NCBI GenBank assembly: GCA_001899255.1
Contig: MKVX01000007.1
Location: forward strand, 62,001-126,000
Direction: 5' to 3'
Origin: Rhizobiales bacterium 62-47
GTDB lineage: Bacteria > Pseudomonadota > Alphaproteobacteria > Rhizobiales > Xanthobacteraceae
Length of the DNA stretch: 64,000 bases
Made by a program: the position numbers and the translations under genes. This document shows, in pieces, positions 7,861 through 16,664 of the stretch (position 1 is its first letter; each line of letters opens with the position of its first letter). Under the pieces are notes generated by a model, which searched no databases, was not told where the DNA came from, and worked only from the letters and a program-made list of their open reading frames with translations.

Positions 7861-9306
7861 TTATTTTTCCGGGAACAGAAGCACGAACGTCGTTCGCAAT
7901 TGCCAGTCTGACGCGCCAGTTGGACGTATCGCGTTGTAATAAGCTTCAATCTGCGCTTTCACCGGTTGCTCCCCCATTTTGAACACGCGACCGAATCCGC
8001 CGCCGATCGGCACCGTCCATTTCTGCCCCGGTGCCGCGAGCCAGTTGGCCGTGACAATAGGTGTCGAGGTCACGAACCAGCCACCCGCCATGTTGTAGGT
8101 AAGGAAGAACTGCTCGAGGTAGGTATTGACGGGCGGACGCAGCGGATTTCCGCCTATCGACCATTGATTGTTGATCAGCGTGCCGATGACCCAGTGCCCT
8201 GGCATCGTCAGGAAGACGGCCGTGGGTCCGAACAGGAATCTGCCGGTGCCGAGAATCGGATCGTTTGCGGACGGAACGGTAAAGACCGGCCCGGCGCCCC
8301 AGATCAGTTTGCCCGGATGAGCGGGCGACAGAAACAACGATTGATTGATGTCGCCGATGCCATTCGTGCTGCTGTTGAACAGCGGGTCGGGCTGGCTCAT
8401 CAACGGAATGATAGTGCGCGAGATCACGTTCCACTCGGCATTCAGAGACAATGGCACGACCGGCTGAATGTTGAATATTTCCTGCGTGCGACCGAACGGC
8501 CCGGCATTGAAGTTGGAATTGCTCTGGAACGGCACGCTGACCATGCTCGCGACCGGATTCTGCGACTGCTTCGCCAACTCCTCGGTGTTCGCGCCGTCAC
8601 CGCCGCCGCTCGCCTGCGCTGCGGCACCAGAGCCGCCGCTCCCGAATTTGTAGTTGATACCGGCCTTGACCATCTGAAGGTCCCGGTTCAGCGAGACCGT
8701 GGGCGCCGTGGCCGACGTCCAGCTCGACAGCCCGAGATAGTCGTATTCGAGCTTGACGGTCCAATGCGGCTTGAAGCCGTACTCGATGCCAGCGCCAAGC
8801 ATCCAGCCGCTGCTGGTGCTCGATCCGCTCCAGTTCGGCGCCCCTGGGACGTTCACCGTAGCGTCGCTATGCACCCAGCCGCCGCCCAGTTTGGCGAAGA
8901 CGAGCCAGCGGTCGTCCACCAGGCCAACGCGACCCGCCAACGTGCTGATCCAGTGCTGGCTCACGGAGCCCAGCGCAGGACCGGCCACAAGTCGCTGATT
9001 GAACGCGGCACCATCGAACTCACCTTCGACGCCGAGGAGAAGGTGACCCGCTTGGAAATTATAACCGCCCTGGACACCGCCGATGAACTCGTTGAGCCCC
9101 CCTGATGAACCATTGCTGGGAATGTTCAGGCTGCCGTTGCTCCATCCCCCACCGAAATTGCCCCCTGCGTAGAATCCGTTCCAGTTATAGGACGGCGTCG
9201 CGATCAGCGCCTTGTAGAGGGGTACCTTGATCGGTAAATCAGACGCAAGGGCAGGCGCGCCGAATAGTCCGATTGCCGCGAGGCTCGCGAGGAAACGAGC
9301 TTTCAT
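7861..9306 (-). CDS. Fused outer-membrane protein: Omp25/31-like barrel plus second barrel domain
   Basis: 481 residues from the Met at 9306, chosen because MKARFLASLAAIGLFGAPALA is a clean signal peptide. Residues about 38-240 are an Omp25/31-like 8-strand barrel (YNWNGFYAGGNFGGGWSNG, the long GVEGEFDG strand, WTVKLEYDYLGLS, and KAGINYKFG as a closing strand). A Gly/Ser/Ala-rich linker follows, then about 220 residues resembling the transporter/neuromedin-U type barrel (EELAKQSQNPVASMVSVPFQ, QPVVPLSLN, FLFGPTAVFL, ending TTFVLLFPEK). Each part is normally a separate protein, so this is a two-barrel fusion. It sits between hdeD and the MetA-type channel gene. Function beyond the outer membrane is not evident. 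Confidence 0.8.
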   Translation of the reverse strand: MKARFLASLAAIGLFGAPALASDLPIKVPLYKALIATPSYNWNGFYAGGNFGGGWSNGSLNIPSNGSSGGLNEFIGGVQGGYNFQAGHLLLGVEGEFDGAAFNQRLVAGPALGSVSQHWISTLAGRVGLVDDRWLVFAKLGGGWVHSDATVNVPGAPNWSGSSTSSGWMLGAGIEYGFKPHWTVKLEYDYLGLSSWTSATAPTVSLNRDLQMVKAGINYKFGSGGSGAAAQASGGGDGANTEELAKQSQNPVASMVSVPFQSNSNFNAGPFGRTQEIFNIQPVVPLSLNAEWNVISRTIIPLMSQPDPLFNSSTNGIGDINQSLFLSPAHPGKLIWGAGPVFTVPSANDPILGTGRFLFGPTAVFLTMPGHWVIGTLINNQWSIGGNPLRPPVNTYLEQFFLTYNMAGGWFVTSTPIVTANWLAAPGQKWTVPIGGGFGRVFKMGEQPVKAQIEAYYNAIRPTGASDWQLRTTFVLLFPEK

Positions 9307-9487
9307 GGAAGCGTCTCCAGGCCCGCGCGTCGGACCGTCTCGCAAGACAAGCACGACCACCACGGGCGCGGTTCAACCAAATTTCAAAACCCAGCTTCAA
9401 GGTGTTTAATTCCATTCGCCGTGACGAAATCGCCACGGCGCCCGACGCTGCACCGCACGCTCGGAGTACCGGCGCAATACCAACGCA

Positions 9488-10075
9488 TCAGGAATGAGCG
9501 AACTTCCTCAACCGAAACGCCAGTGCGACCATGATCGCGCCGATGATCACAGCGTAAGCGCCGATGACCCAAAGCAATGCGAGCGCGCCCGCCCCTGGAG
9601 CCATCATCACGCCGATACCGAACAGCACCGAAACAACGCCGCCCAGGATCAGGTACCACTCATCGTCGATCTCCTTGCGCAGCCTGATTGCGCCGATAAT
9701 CTGGAAAATGCCGGTCGCGACCGCCCAACCACCGATGAAATAGAGCAGAACAAGCGCGGTGAGGCCCGGCATCGCGAACACCAAAAAACCTGTCGCAATG
9801 CCAAGCAGGCCGACAACGGCCAGCCACCAGCGCGGCGCCGGCGCGCCACCGGTAATGGCTGCAATGATCGCAAGCACTCCATCGATCAGCGCAAACGCGC
9901 CGTAGAACATGATCAGCGTCAGCAGGGTCATGCCTGGCCAGGCGAACGCGAGCACTCCGAAGATGATCGCTGCGATTCCACGCAACAACAGCATCCACCA
10001 GTTCTTCGCCAATGCGTGAACCATGACCGACCCGAGGCCCATTCCGGGTGGCCGACCGACTTGCACCGTGCTCAT
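9488..10075 (-). CDS. hdeD: HdeD-family membrane protein
   Basis: 195 residues with six hydrophobic segments, in the paired pattern of the HdeD family (WWMLLLRGIAAIIFGVLAFAWPG early; WLAVVGLLGIATGFLVFAMPG in the middle). In enterobacteria HdeD protects against acid at high cell density; in alphaproteobacteria the role is less clear. The gene lies behind a sigma-54 promoter with the tandem activator sites, about 80 nt of leader away. It is directly downstream of the interrupted activator gene on the same strand. The symbol marks family only. Confidence 0.85.
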   Translation of the reverse strand: MSTVQVGRPPGMGLGSVMVHALAKNWWMLLLRGIAAIIFGVLAFAWPGMTLLTLIMFYGAFALIDGVLAIIAAITGGAPAPRWWLAVVGLLGIATGFLVFAMPGLTALVLLYFIGGWAVATGIFQIIGAIRLRKEIDDEWYLILGGVVSVLFGIGVMMAPGAGALALLWVIGAYAVIIGAIMVALAFRLRKFAHS

Positions 10076-10166
10076 GGAGAAACCCTCTCAAGTTGACTGG
10101 AAGGTAGTACCGCCTTCAGAATCGATACTCGCTACAGGCGGCGCTGCCGCCGCGCAGTCTCACATC

Positions 10167-10181
10167 GCAAGAAGCAGGCCA
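10167..10181 (-). promoter_or_regulatory. Sigma-54 promoter B (hdeD)
   Basis: TGGCCTGCTTCTTGC on the minus strand has GG-N10-GC spacing, with a T before the TGG. It differs from promoter A at one base. Confidence 0.85.
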
Positions 10182-10280
10182 ACATGCGCGTTCGCCACGA
10201 CGACAGAAAAACCAGCATGTGGTCAGAGAGTTAAACGGCCGTCCATGCACCACCGCGGTCAGCGTCCTCATGATCGTGCC

Positions 10281-10312
10281 CGACATATCGGAGGTCCTAC
10301 GAAATATCGGAG
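10281..10312. promoter_or_regulatory. Tandem activator sites B
   Basis: CGACATATCGGAG (10281-10293) and CGAAATATCGGAG (10300-10312) are 19 bp apart. The proximal one is exactly 100 positions from the -24 T. The distal copy ends one base before the stop codon of the activator gene. Confidence 0.8.
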
Positions 10313-10313
10313 G

Positions 10314-11936
10314 TCACCTCTCGTGAGTGATCCCAAGCCTCTTCATGCGCGATTCAAGGGTCGTCGGCTTGACGCCAAGCAGCTCGGCCGCGCGGCCGGC
10401 ACCACGGATGCGCCAGCCGGTACGTTCCAGCGTACGAACGATATGGGCACGCTCGGCCTCGTCGAGCGTGCCATCCGCCGGTTTGCCGGGATCCAGTTGA
10501 AGCGCCTTGTGGGCAAGCTTGATCTGCAGCACAGGCCCGTGCGCGAGGATCATCGCGCGTTCGATCACATTGCGAAGCTCGCGAATATTGCCCGGCCAGG
10601 AATAAGCCATCAGCATACTCATCGACTCCGACGCAATCTTCTCGATCTGCTTGCCCATCGAGTTGCTGAACTCCTTGACGAAGGTCCACGACAACAGCGG
10701 AATGTCCTCGGGGCGTTCGCGCAATGGCGGCACGTCGATCGGGAACACGTCCAGCCGATAGAAGAGGTCCTCGCGAAACCTCCCATCGCGAACCGCCTGC
10801 GATAGATCCCGATTGGTCGCGGCAATGACGCGAACATCGACCTTGATCGTCCGCGATCCGCCCAACCGCTCAAACTCACCCTCCTGCAGCACACGCAGAA
10901 GCTTCGGCTGAAGTTCGAGGGGCAGCTCGCCAATTTAGTCCAGAAAGATGGTGGAGCCATCGGCAATCTCGAAGCGGCCGGCTTGACGCGCAATCGCGCC
11001 GGTGAATGCTCCTTTTTCGCGGCCGAACAATTCCGACTCGATCAGCGTCGAGGGAAGTGCCGCGCAGTTGACCTTGACCATCGGACGGTCCTTGCGGGCG
11101 CTTGCATCGTGAATTGCCTGAGCCAGGACTTCCTTGCCGCTCCCGGTCTCACCGAGCAAAAGGACCGTCGCGTTCGTTTGCGAGACCTGGCTGGCCTCCT
11201 CGATGACCTTAAGAAAATGCGGTGAGTGACTCGTCAGGCCCTGCGGCATTTTTTCATGGACGACATGTCGCAGATAGGCGTTTTCCTGCTCGAGACGGTC
11301 CTTGAGGGTTCGGATTTCGACCAGCGCGGCTTCGAGCCTCTCGTCGGACCGCTTGCGCGCGATCGCCTGCGCAATGATTTCACCGATAAGCTTGGCGCGC
11401 GCCATCAGGTCGACCGGCCAACGGCGGGTTTCGTGGAAAGATCCAAAAGCAAGCAAGGCCGAGAACCGTCCCCCAACACTGATGGGAATGCCCACATGCG
11501 CCCGGAAACCAACGCTCCGGCAATACTCGGCTTCGGCCACTGCTTCAGGAGGGAGATCGTCGGGTAACGATTGAAGAACGATCATCTCGCCCGCGCGTAA
11601 TTTGCGATGATACCAGGCCAGATCCTGCGAGAGATTTCCAAGCTGCAGTGGCGCGACTCCCTCGATCGCACTCGTGGAGAGGACGTCAATCGAACCATCT
11701 TCGAGCAGTTCGCCGAAGCTGCATCGATCAAACCCGAGAAACTCCCGAATGCGAGAGAGTGCCGTCTGAATTGCAATCTCGAACTGGTCACCCGCAAGAT
11801 TTGCGAACTGCGCGGAGAGATCGACCAGCAGGCGTTCGAACGCCAGCCGCTCATCGGCCGACGCAATCGAACTCGCCCGCACCCTTGAGGGTTTGTTGAG
11901 AGACATCACATCCATCATCGACACCTTGGATCTCAC
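10314..11936 (-). pseudogene. Sigma-54-dependent activator (GAF-AAA+-Fis), interrupted by TAA
   Basis: The frame of 541 codons is intact except for a TAA at 10935-10937 (codon 334). An N-terminal GAF domain (about 45-195) and coiled linker lead into the AAA+ domain: Walker A GETGSGKE (262-269), the sigma-54 contact loop GAFTGA (309-314), then IFLD-stop-IGELP. The lost codon is the Glu of the Walker B D-E pair; GAA to TAA is one change. After the stop the frame continues through LLRVLQEGEFERLGG and ends in a Fis-type helix-turn-helix (LGVKPTTLESRMKRLGI). With no frameshift or deletion, this is a very recent loss, a sequencing error or suppression. If translated as it stands the protein would lack ATPase and DNA-binding function. 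A FixK/FNR-type promoter lies upstream. Confidence 0.88.
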
Positions 11937-12035
11937 AAACTAGCGAACACATGCAATTTCCCGGCTCGATTGAACCTTGAGCGAGGCTTAACGTCTCGCG
12001 ATTTTCTCCACCCCGCATCAACCTGTGCGAGAGCC

Positions 12036-12075
12036 AGAATACCAGTTTGACACGCTACAGATTGACCCACATCAA
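12036..12075 (-). promoter_or_regulatory. FixK/FNR-type promoter of the activator gene
   Basis: TTGACCCACATCAA (12062-12075) is a TTGA-N6-TCAA box. On the minus strand TATTCT (12041-12036) lies where a -10 should be, placing the box centre about 41 bp from the start site. The leader to the ATG at 11936 would be about 90 nt. The same arrangement precedes the secreted protein at 4866. Confidence 0.6.
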
Positions 12076-12220
12076 AGGGGCGCCCCCCTCCGGCGCTCGG
12101 TTCGGGCGATGCAGATGCACGTAAGCAAGAGGTTGGATCGTGGACTAAGTGCAAGAAGCGTACTCTTGGCGGACTGCGCGCGTCAGGATCGAGTGGCTCG
12201 TCCATGCTAATCGATTTGGC

Positions 12221-12770
12221 TTAAGTCATCGGCTGTCCAGCACGGAGCCGCTACTTGACCATGCCGACCGCGGATGTCACTTCCGTGAAGGCGCGATCAT
12301 GCGCGTCATCGCCGTTACCTCTTCAGGCTTGTGAGATTCAAAACCTCGATCTGATCGCGCGCCAACTCGCTGCGATAGGGGTTTTCCTTCGGATTGACCT
12401 CGCCGAGACGCGGCACTTCGCCCCAAATGGTCTTGGACAGGGCGAGCGCCCTGTCATCTTGAGACACAAACAGCGAAAATCGCGACCGTTTCAAGGGAAG
12501 GCCACTGAATCTGACCTTTCTCGCGGGCGACGTCGGGCGGTCCGACACCTTATCGCGGCGCAGGAGACCGCATGGCCGCGATTACCGCTGAACATCTCGT
12601 TTTTGTCGGAGTGGCAGGGTGAACGAGTGGTTGCGACCACCACAGGGACGCGGGCAGCACCAGCGACCGTCTCGGCTACTGGTACAAGCACGCCCTGCGA
12701 TTGGCGTCCGCTACAGCCACCAGCCCGAGCGAAACGACCATCGCCGCGAATACTACAACGAGCTGGGACT
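12221..12770 (-). pseudogene. DUF900-type alpha/beta hydrolase, decayed
   Basis: Scattered over three minus-strand frames are fragments in the order expected for DUF900 esterase-like hydrolases: VPVVVATTRSPCHSDKNEMF with SGNRGHAVS (from about 12650), then PPDVAREKGQIQWPS, then after a large internal deletion LFVSQDDRALALSKTIWGEV with PRLGEVNPKENPYRSELA, and finally GDDAHDRAFTEV and RLRAGQPMT before a stop at 12221. The catalytic serine region is missing. At least three frameshifts and one in-frame stop are present. It is clearly dead. The 280 bp to its left hold only the promoter of the activator gene. Confidence 0.75.
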
Positions 12771-12957
12771 CGCTCACTTCGTTGCTTGTTCCAAACTCGA
12801 CAAACTTCTCACGCACAATGAACGTCTGTCACCGCACGGAAAATAATCCGTAGCTTCACGATCGCTCGTTTGATGAAGATGCGCGACGCCACTCGCTTGC
12901 CCCCACCCAGCTAGAACGCGACGTTTCGTCAGCCAGCTTCCTTCCATTGGCTTCGCG

Positions 12958-13125
12958 TCACTGGCTTCCTTCTTCCTTCAGAACGACGTCGATTGCTTCG
13001 ATGAAGCTCTTGACGGGATTCGCCTTATAGCCGTTAGCATCGGCGCAATTCTTTAGTTCCACCTGTGCCTCGGCGACGGGAATGGCGGCAAGAAGCCCTG
13101 CCGCTACGATCAATGAACGCCGCAT
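12958..13125 (-). CDS. Small secreted peptide (55 aa)
   Basis: MRRSLIVAAGLLAAIPVAEA is a signal peptide, followed by a 35-residue mature part (QVELKNCADANGYKANPVKS, then FIEAIDVVLKEEGSQ) with one cysteine. AAGGAAGG lies 6 nt before the ATG. It begins 27 bp after the ABM gene on the same strand, so both should come from sigma-54 promoter C. No family recognised. About 190 bp past its stop I see no gene before the DUF900 remnant. Confidence 0.65.
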   Translation of the reverse strand: MRRSLIVAAGLLAAIPVAEAQVELKNCADANGYKANPVKSFIEAIDVVLKEEGSQ

Positions 13126-13152
13126 GAAAACCTTCCTTTTCAGCGGTGACCG

Positions 13153-13494
13153 TTACCTGATTTGGCTTCCTGCAACGGTGTGATGAACCGCCAACACGTC
13201 GACGCCCTCTTCCCGCTTGACGGTATCAACTCGCACGACGGGAGCTTCGCCCGAGAGCTCGATAGCTCCGACGAGAGTGCTGAGCTTTGTCGAATCGAGA
13301 TATCGTTCGAATTGCTCGCGCGAATCCCATTCCTCAATCAGAACCAGGGATCTCCGCCGATCAAGATCGGTGAAGAGGCGCACCGAGCGACACCCCGGCG
13401 CGACCCGCGTCGGTTCGAGGACCGATCCAAGCGTACGCAGCAATGCGGTTCGCACCCGGTCCGGCGCCACGATCTCCAGCGAAAATACGATCAA
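13153..13494 (-). CDS. Antibiotic-biosynthesis-monooxygenase (ABM) fold protein
   Basis: 113 residues. IVFSLEIVAPDRVRTALLRTLGSVL, PGCRSVRLFTD, LVLIEEWDSREQFERYL and the following SGEAPVVRVDTV fit the small ferredoxin-like ABM fold (YgiN-like). Such proteins act as cofactor-free oxygenases on quinones, or only bind ligands. No residues allow a substrate call. It is the first gene after sigma-54 promoter C (leader about 42 nt), followed by the 55-aa secreted peptide. With hdeD, the 82-aa protein and opgC it forms the putative regulon. Confidence 0.8.
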   Translation of the reverse strand: MIVFSLEIVAPDRVRTALLRTLGSVLEPTRVAPGCRSVRLFTDLDRRRSLVLIEEWDSREQFERYLDSTKLSTLVGAIELSGEAPVVRVDTVKREEGVDVLAVHHTVAGSQIR

Positions 13495-13547
13495 GGGCTG
13501 CTTCTTTCAGTCGCATCCGAACTTCGGCGATCATTAGGTTTTCGTTC

Positions 13548-13562
13548 GCAAGAACTGGGCCA
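13548..13562 (-). promoter_or_regulatory. Sigma-54 promoter C
   Basis: TGGCCCAGTTCTTGC on the minus strand has GG-N10-GC spacing. It drives the ABM gene. Confidence 0.85.
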
Positions 13563-13661
13563 GTAAGCCGCTATTCGTCGCGCGCTCGAAAACGCGCGAA
13601 TAATTAGGGCTGTATTGGATAAGCCAAACGCCTTGATCGTCGGCCGTGCGCACCCAAGCCC

Positions 13662-13693
13662 CGAAATGTCGGAGCTTCTCCGAAATGTCGGAG
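13662..13693. promoter_or_regulatory. Tandem activator sites C
   Basis: CGAAATGTCGGAG occurs twice, at 13662-13674 and 13681-13693, 19 bp apart. The proximal copy is 100 positions from the -24 T of promoter C. Confidence 0.8.
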
Positions 13694-14189
13694 TTCAGCT
13701 TGGCGCCAACGAAAGTCTCCCTCCAACTGGGAGATCTGTTTGAATCACATCAAAGGCTTACGCCAATTCTCGGTCAACTGTCTCTCTTTGGCATGAGCAC
13801 CAGATGTATGGGAGGATGTGCCATCTCCAGCACTCTCACACTTCAGGGCCTGAAGACGTTCTCCGGATCGATGATCGAGCTATCGATCAGACAGCGCATC
13901 GTTGCCATAGCCGTCGGATTGATTGTCCTCATGGTCGCGACATCGATCCTCTCGCAAAGTTCGGTGCCTCACCGGAGACGATGCCTGGTGACGGACCTTC
14001 GATCGCGATGCTTCAACGCATCGAGAGCATCAAGGCAAGCCCGCTGCCTCCGAACTACGACAGCCCGTGGCAGGTCGAGAAATAGGTGACGGAGTACTGC
14101 GTCACGCCAGACACGCCCCCTCCGACGAGCATGATGTCGCCAGCCGTGGGCTGCTGCCGCCAAATCGGCGCTTGCCAAGGCTACGGCGG
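13694..14189. other. Gene-poor stretch with an FNR-like box and decayed coding fragments
   Basis: TTGAATCACATCAA at 13740-13753 is a third TTGA-N6-TCAA box, but no good -10 lies at the right distance on either strand. At 13871 a plus-strand frame encodes a membrane anchor (next entry). A second plus frame ends SPETMPGDGPSIAMLQRIES at 14085. I see no intact gene. Confidence 0.4.
13871..13957 (+). pseudogene. Fragment like the N-terminal anchor of a chemoreceptor or adenylate cyclase
   Basis: MIELSIRQRIVAIAVGLIVL followed by MVATSILSQ resembles the first transmembrane segment of HAMP-containing receptors or cyclases. The frame then loses sense. Only about 29 residues are recognisable. Confidence 0.35.
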
Positions 14190-16415
14190 TTACGACGCCT
14201 TGGCTCTTTCAACGGCAGCAAAAGGTACGCTGGCCACATCGGTCGACGGCGACGCCGGCTCCTGTCCCTCAAAGATTGCCACGACTTTCTTCAACCGTTC
14301 CGCCGCCTCTCCTGTGACGTCACCGCCCGCATTCGCGACGCGGCGAATAACCTCAAGCGCCTTTTCGCGCTCGTCCTTGCTGGCCGGCAGCAGATCGGAA
14401 ACGGCTGCCATAGTCGCTTCGGGTTCAAGCAGCAGCAGGAAATACTGTTCGCGCGCCATCTGCTTGTACTGCGTCAGGGTCATGCCAGAGCCTTGCATGG
14501 CCAAGCGAAATTGACGCAGCGCCTGAGCGCCCCGCTCGTCAACATGGCCGCGCGCCATGCCGACATAAAGCAGCCCGCGGATGGTACACTCCCGCAGACC
14601 ACCCTTGTTGATCAGCAAATTCAGTTCGGCGATACGCGCCTCCAGCAATTGCTGGTGCAGCAGAGACTTGCCCGGCTTGCGTGGCCGCTCCACCTTCGGA
14701 TCAATGCCTGCGGCTGCCTGAAGGGCCGGCAAGCCATAGATCGCCATGAACACCGATTCTGATAGTCTTTCCGTACGATCCCGCCAGTCGTCCAGCACTT
14801 TGACGATCTGTTCGGATACTTTCTCTTGCGCCGCAAGGAACGGGTTTTCCGCAGATACCGGCTTGCGGTTCTCGCGCGCCTGCTCGGCCGCCTTCTCTAT
14901 CCAGGACATGAAGGGATTGGCGTCGCTAAAAATCTCATACTGCATCCGCCTCGGATGACAGTGAGCGATCAATTCTGCGAGCTGTGGCGTGACCATTGCC
15001 TTGACGATGGGCTGCGCGAAGGCCCGGTACAGCGCGAGATTGATTTCCGACACACGCGCAGCCGTCGCGAAACGGCGCTCGTCTTCTGGCGAATTGCCTC
15101 CCATTGCGCGGATATCGTCGAGCGTGCGTTGCTCGCAACGCATCACCCATTCCCCGGACGTCAGCTCCGGATTGACGATATCGGCAGACCTTCGCTCGAA
15201 CTTGGCCTCGTATAGACCGGGCGGCAACAGATCGATCAGGTCGATATTGCTCGAGAACTCGTTGTGTTCCTTCCTGGCGACGCCGCCCGAGACGAAAATT
15301 CCAAGGTGGCCGACGCTCTCATGAACGGTATAGACGATGGTCTGGCCGTACGACCTGATCTCTTCGACGTCGTCATAGAGATCCAGGATCCAGTCAAGCG
15401 CTTGCTGCGGCGGCGTGATGTTGTCGCCCTTCGAGCAGAACACGACGATCGGCGTGCGAATGTTGCGCAGGTCGACCGACATCCCGTCAGAGGTCTCGAT
15501 GCGGCCCGCTGCAAGGTTGTTACCGACAAACAGCTCATCGACGATGAATTGGATTTCTTCCGCATTCAGATCGACGCTGCTTCCCCACCAACGCTCGAAC
15601 TCCAGATAGCGTGGGCCTTCGGTGTCAACCTTCGAGTAAACGTTGTATTGTTTTGACCATAACGTATTGGCCGGATTCTGGTTCTCAAAATTCTGCACCA
15701 GCCAGCTGCCGTCGAATTTACCGGCTCCCATGTCGCTGGTGAGCGCAGTGAGCCAGGTGCCTCCGAGCAGGCCTCCCGAATAACGCATCGGATTCTTGCC
15801 GTGAACGCCGGCCCAGTACGACAAAGGACTGCCGGCAAGGATGATCGGGCCAAATAGCTCCGGCCTGATCGATGCGAGGAGCATGACCGCCCAGCCCGCC
15901 TGGCAATTGCCGATCACGCACGGCTTGCCGTCAGCATTGGGATGGAGCGCTATGACCTTTTCTAGGAAGATCGCCTCGGCTCTGGCGACGTCTTCGAGGG
16001 TCTGCCCAGGCATCGGCTCCGGAAGGAAGCCGACAAAGTAGCAGGGATGACCTGCCTTCAGCGCCACGCCAAGTTCACTGTCCGCCTTGAAGCCGCCAAT
16101 CCCGGGGCCGTTGCCGGCGCGCGGATCGATCACGACGAATGGTCGCCGCGTCGGATCGACCTCGACGCCCTTTGGGGGAATGATGCGCGCTAGGAGATAG
16201 TTCGCGGGCCGCGCAAAGGTGCGCCCATCGAGCACGAGCTCGGCACCGTAGCTAAGGACGTGAGGGACCTTCGCGGCACAATATTCGCGATAAAGGTTCC
16301 CACGCTGCCGTAGAATATCGAAGAACAAGACGCTGCGTTGCGCAGCATCGATCATGTACTCGAACGCCGGAGCGAAAGCGAGGAATGCATTGACCTGCCT
16401 ATTATCCGTCGACAT
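14190..16415 (-). CDS. DUF3141 protein (PHA-synthase-like alpha/beta hydrolase)
   Basis: 741 residues. The start at 16415 is preceded by GGGAG at 7-8 nt; an upstream Met would add 54 residues of poor quality. The N-terminal two thirds are an alpha/beta hydrolase related to class I PHA synthases. The nucleophile elbow is GNCQAGW; PHA synthases have G-x-C-x-G-G. Later come FCSKGDNITPPQQALDWI (the Asp loop) and VHESVGHLGIFVSGG (the His loop). The C-terminal third is helical and specific to DUF3141. Family members often lie near phosphotransacetylase/acetate kinase or stress genes; a role in polyhydroxybutyrate metabolism is possible but unproven. It is divergent from the octahaem cytochrome gene. 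Confidence 0.82.
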   Translation of the reverse strand: MSTDNRQVNAFLAFAPAFEYMIDAAQRSVLFFDILRQRGNLYREYCAAKVPHVLSYGAELVLDGRTFARPANYLLARIIPPKGVEVDPTRRPFVVIDPRAGNGPGIGGFKADSELGVALKAGHPCYFVGFLPEPMPGQTLEDVARAEAIFLEKVIALHPNADGKPCVIGNCQAGWAVMLLASIRPELFGPIILAGSPLSYWAGVHGKNPMRYSGGLLGGTWLTALTSDMGAGKFDGSWLVQNFENQNPANTLWSKQYNVYSKVDTEGPRYLEFERWWGSSVDLNAEEIQFIVDELFVGNNLAAGRIETSDGMSVDLRNIRTPIVVFCSKGDNITPPQQALDWILDLYDDVEEIRSYGQTIVYTVHESVGHLGIFVSGGVARKEHNEFSSNIDLIDLLPPGLYEAKFERRSADIVNPELTSGEWVMRCEQRTLDDIRAMGGNSPEDERRFATAARVSEINLALYRAFAQPIVKAMVTPQLAELIAHCHPRRMQYEIFSDANPFMSWIEKAAEQARENRKPVSAENPFLAAQEKVSEQIVKVLDDWRDRTERLSESVFMAIYGLPALQAAAGIDPKVERPRKPGKSLLHQQLLEARIAELNLLINKGGLRECTIRGLLYVGMARGHVDERGAQALRQFRLAMQGSGMTLTQYKQMAREQYFLLLLEPEATMAAVSDLLPASKDEREKALEVIRRVANAGGDVTGEAAERLKKVVAIFEGQEPASPSTDVASVPFAAVERAKAS

Positions 16416-16664
16416 TTTCCGGCTCCCAGTTGAAGCATTCTCTGTGTTGTTTATTTGGAGCCCTCCGGACTGGGCTCGGCGTTGATCTGGCGCAAGCAGC
16501 GCGCCTGAGACGACACTATATTTCTCCCCATCGTCTCTGGACCGATTTCGACAGTTCGCATGAAGGCTCCCGGGCATTGGGAGTGCGGAGCTCCATGAAT
16601 TGTCCTACTTGAACTTGCCGGAGGACCGGTCAATGGTAACTGGAGTAGTCCCGATCGCGGCATC

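Noticed and set aside
12151-12165. A fifth sigma-54-like sequence, GAGTACGCTTCTTGC on the minus strand
   Set aside because: The GG of the -24 element is lost and no 13-bp sites lie 100 bp upstream.
12255-12821. 188-codon plus-strand frame
   Set aside because: It lies opposite the DUF900 remnant and has no domain, ribosome site or plausible composition.
13740-13753. TTGAATCACATCAA as a third FixK/FNR promoter
   Set aside because: The box is good, but no -10 at the right distance and no intact gene follows; kept only as part of the gap description.
14190-16415. The DUF3141 gene as PHA synthase phaC
   Set aside because: The nucleophile elbow is GNCQAGW, the C-terminal third is not PhaC-like, and no phasin or phaAB genes are near.
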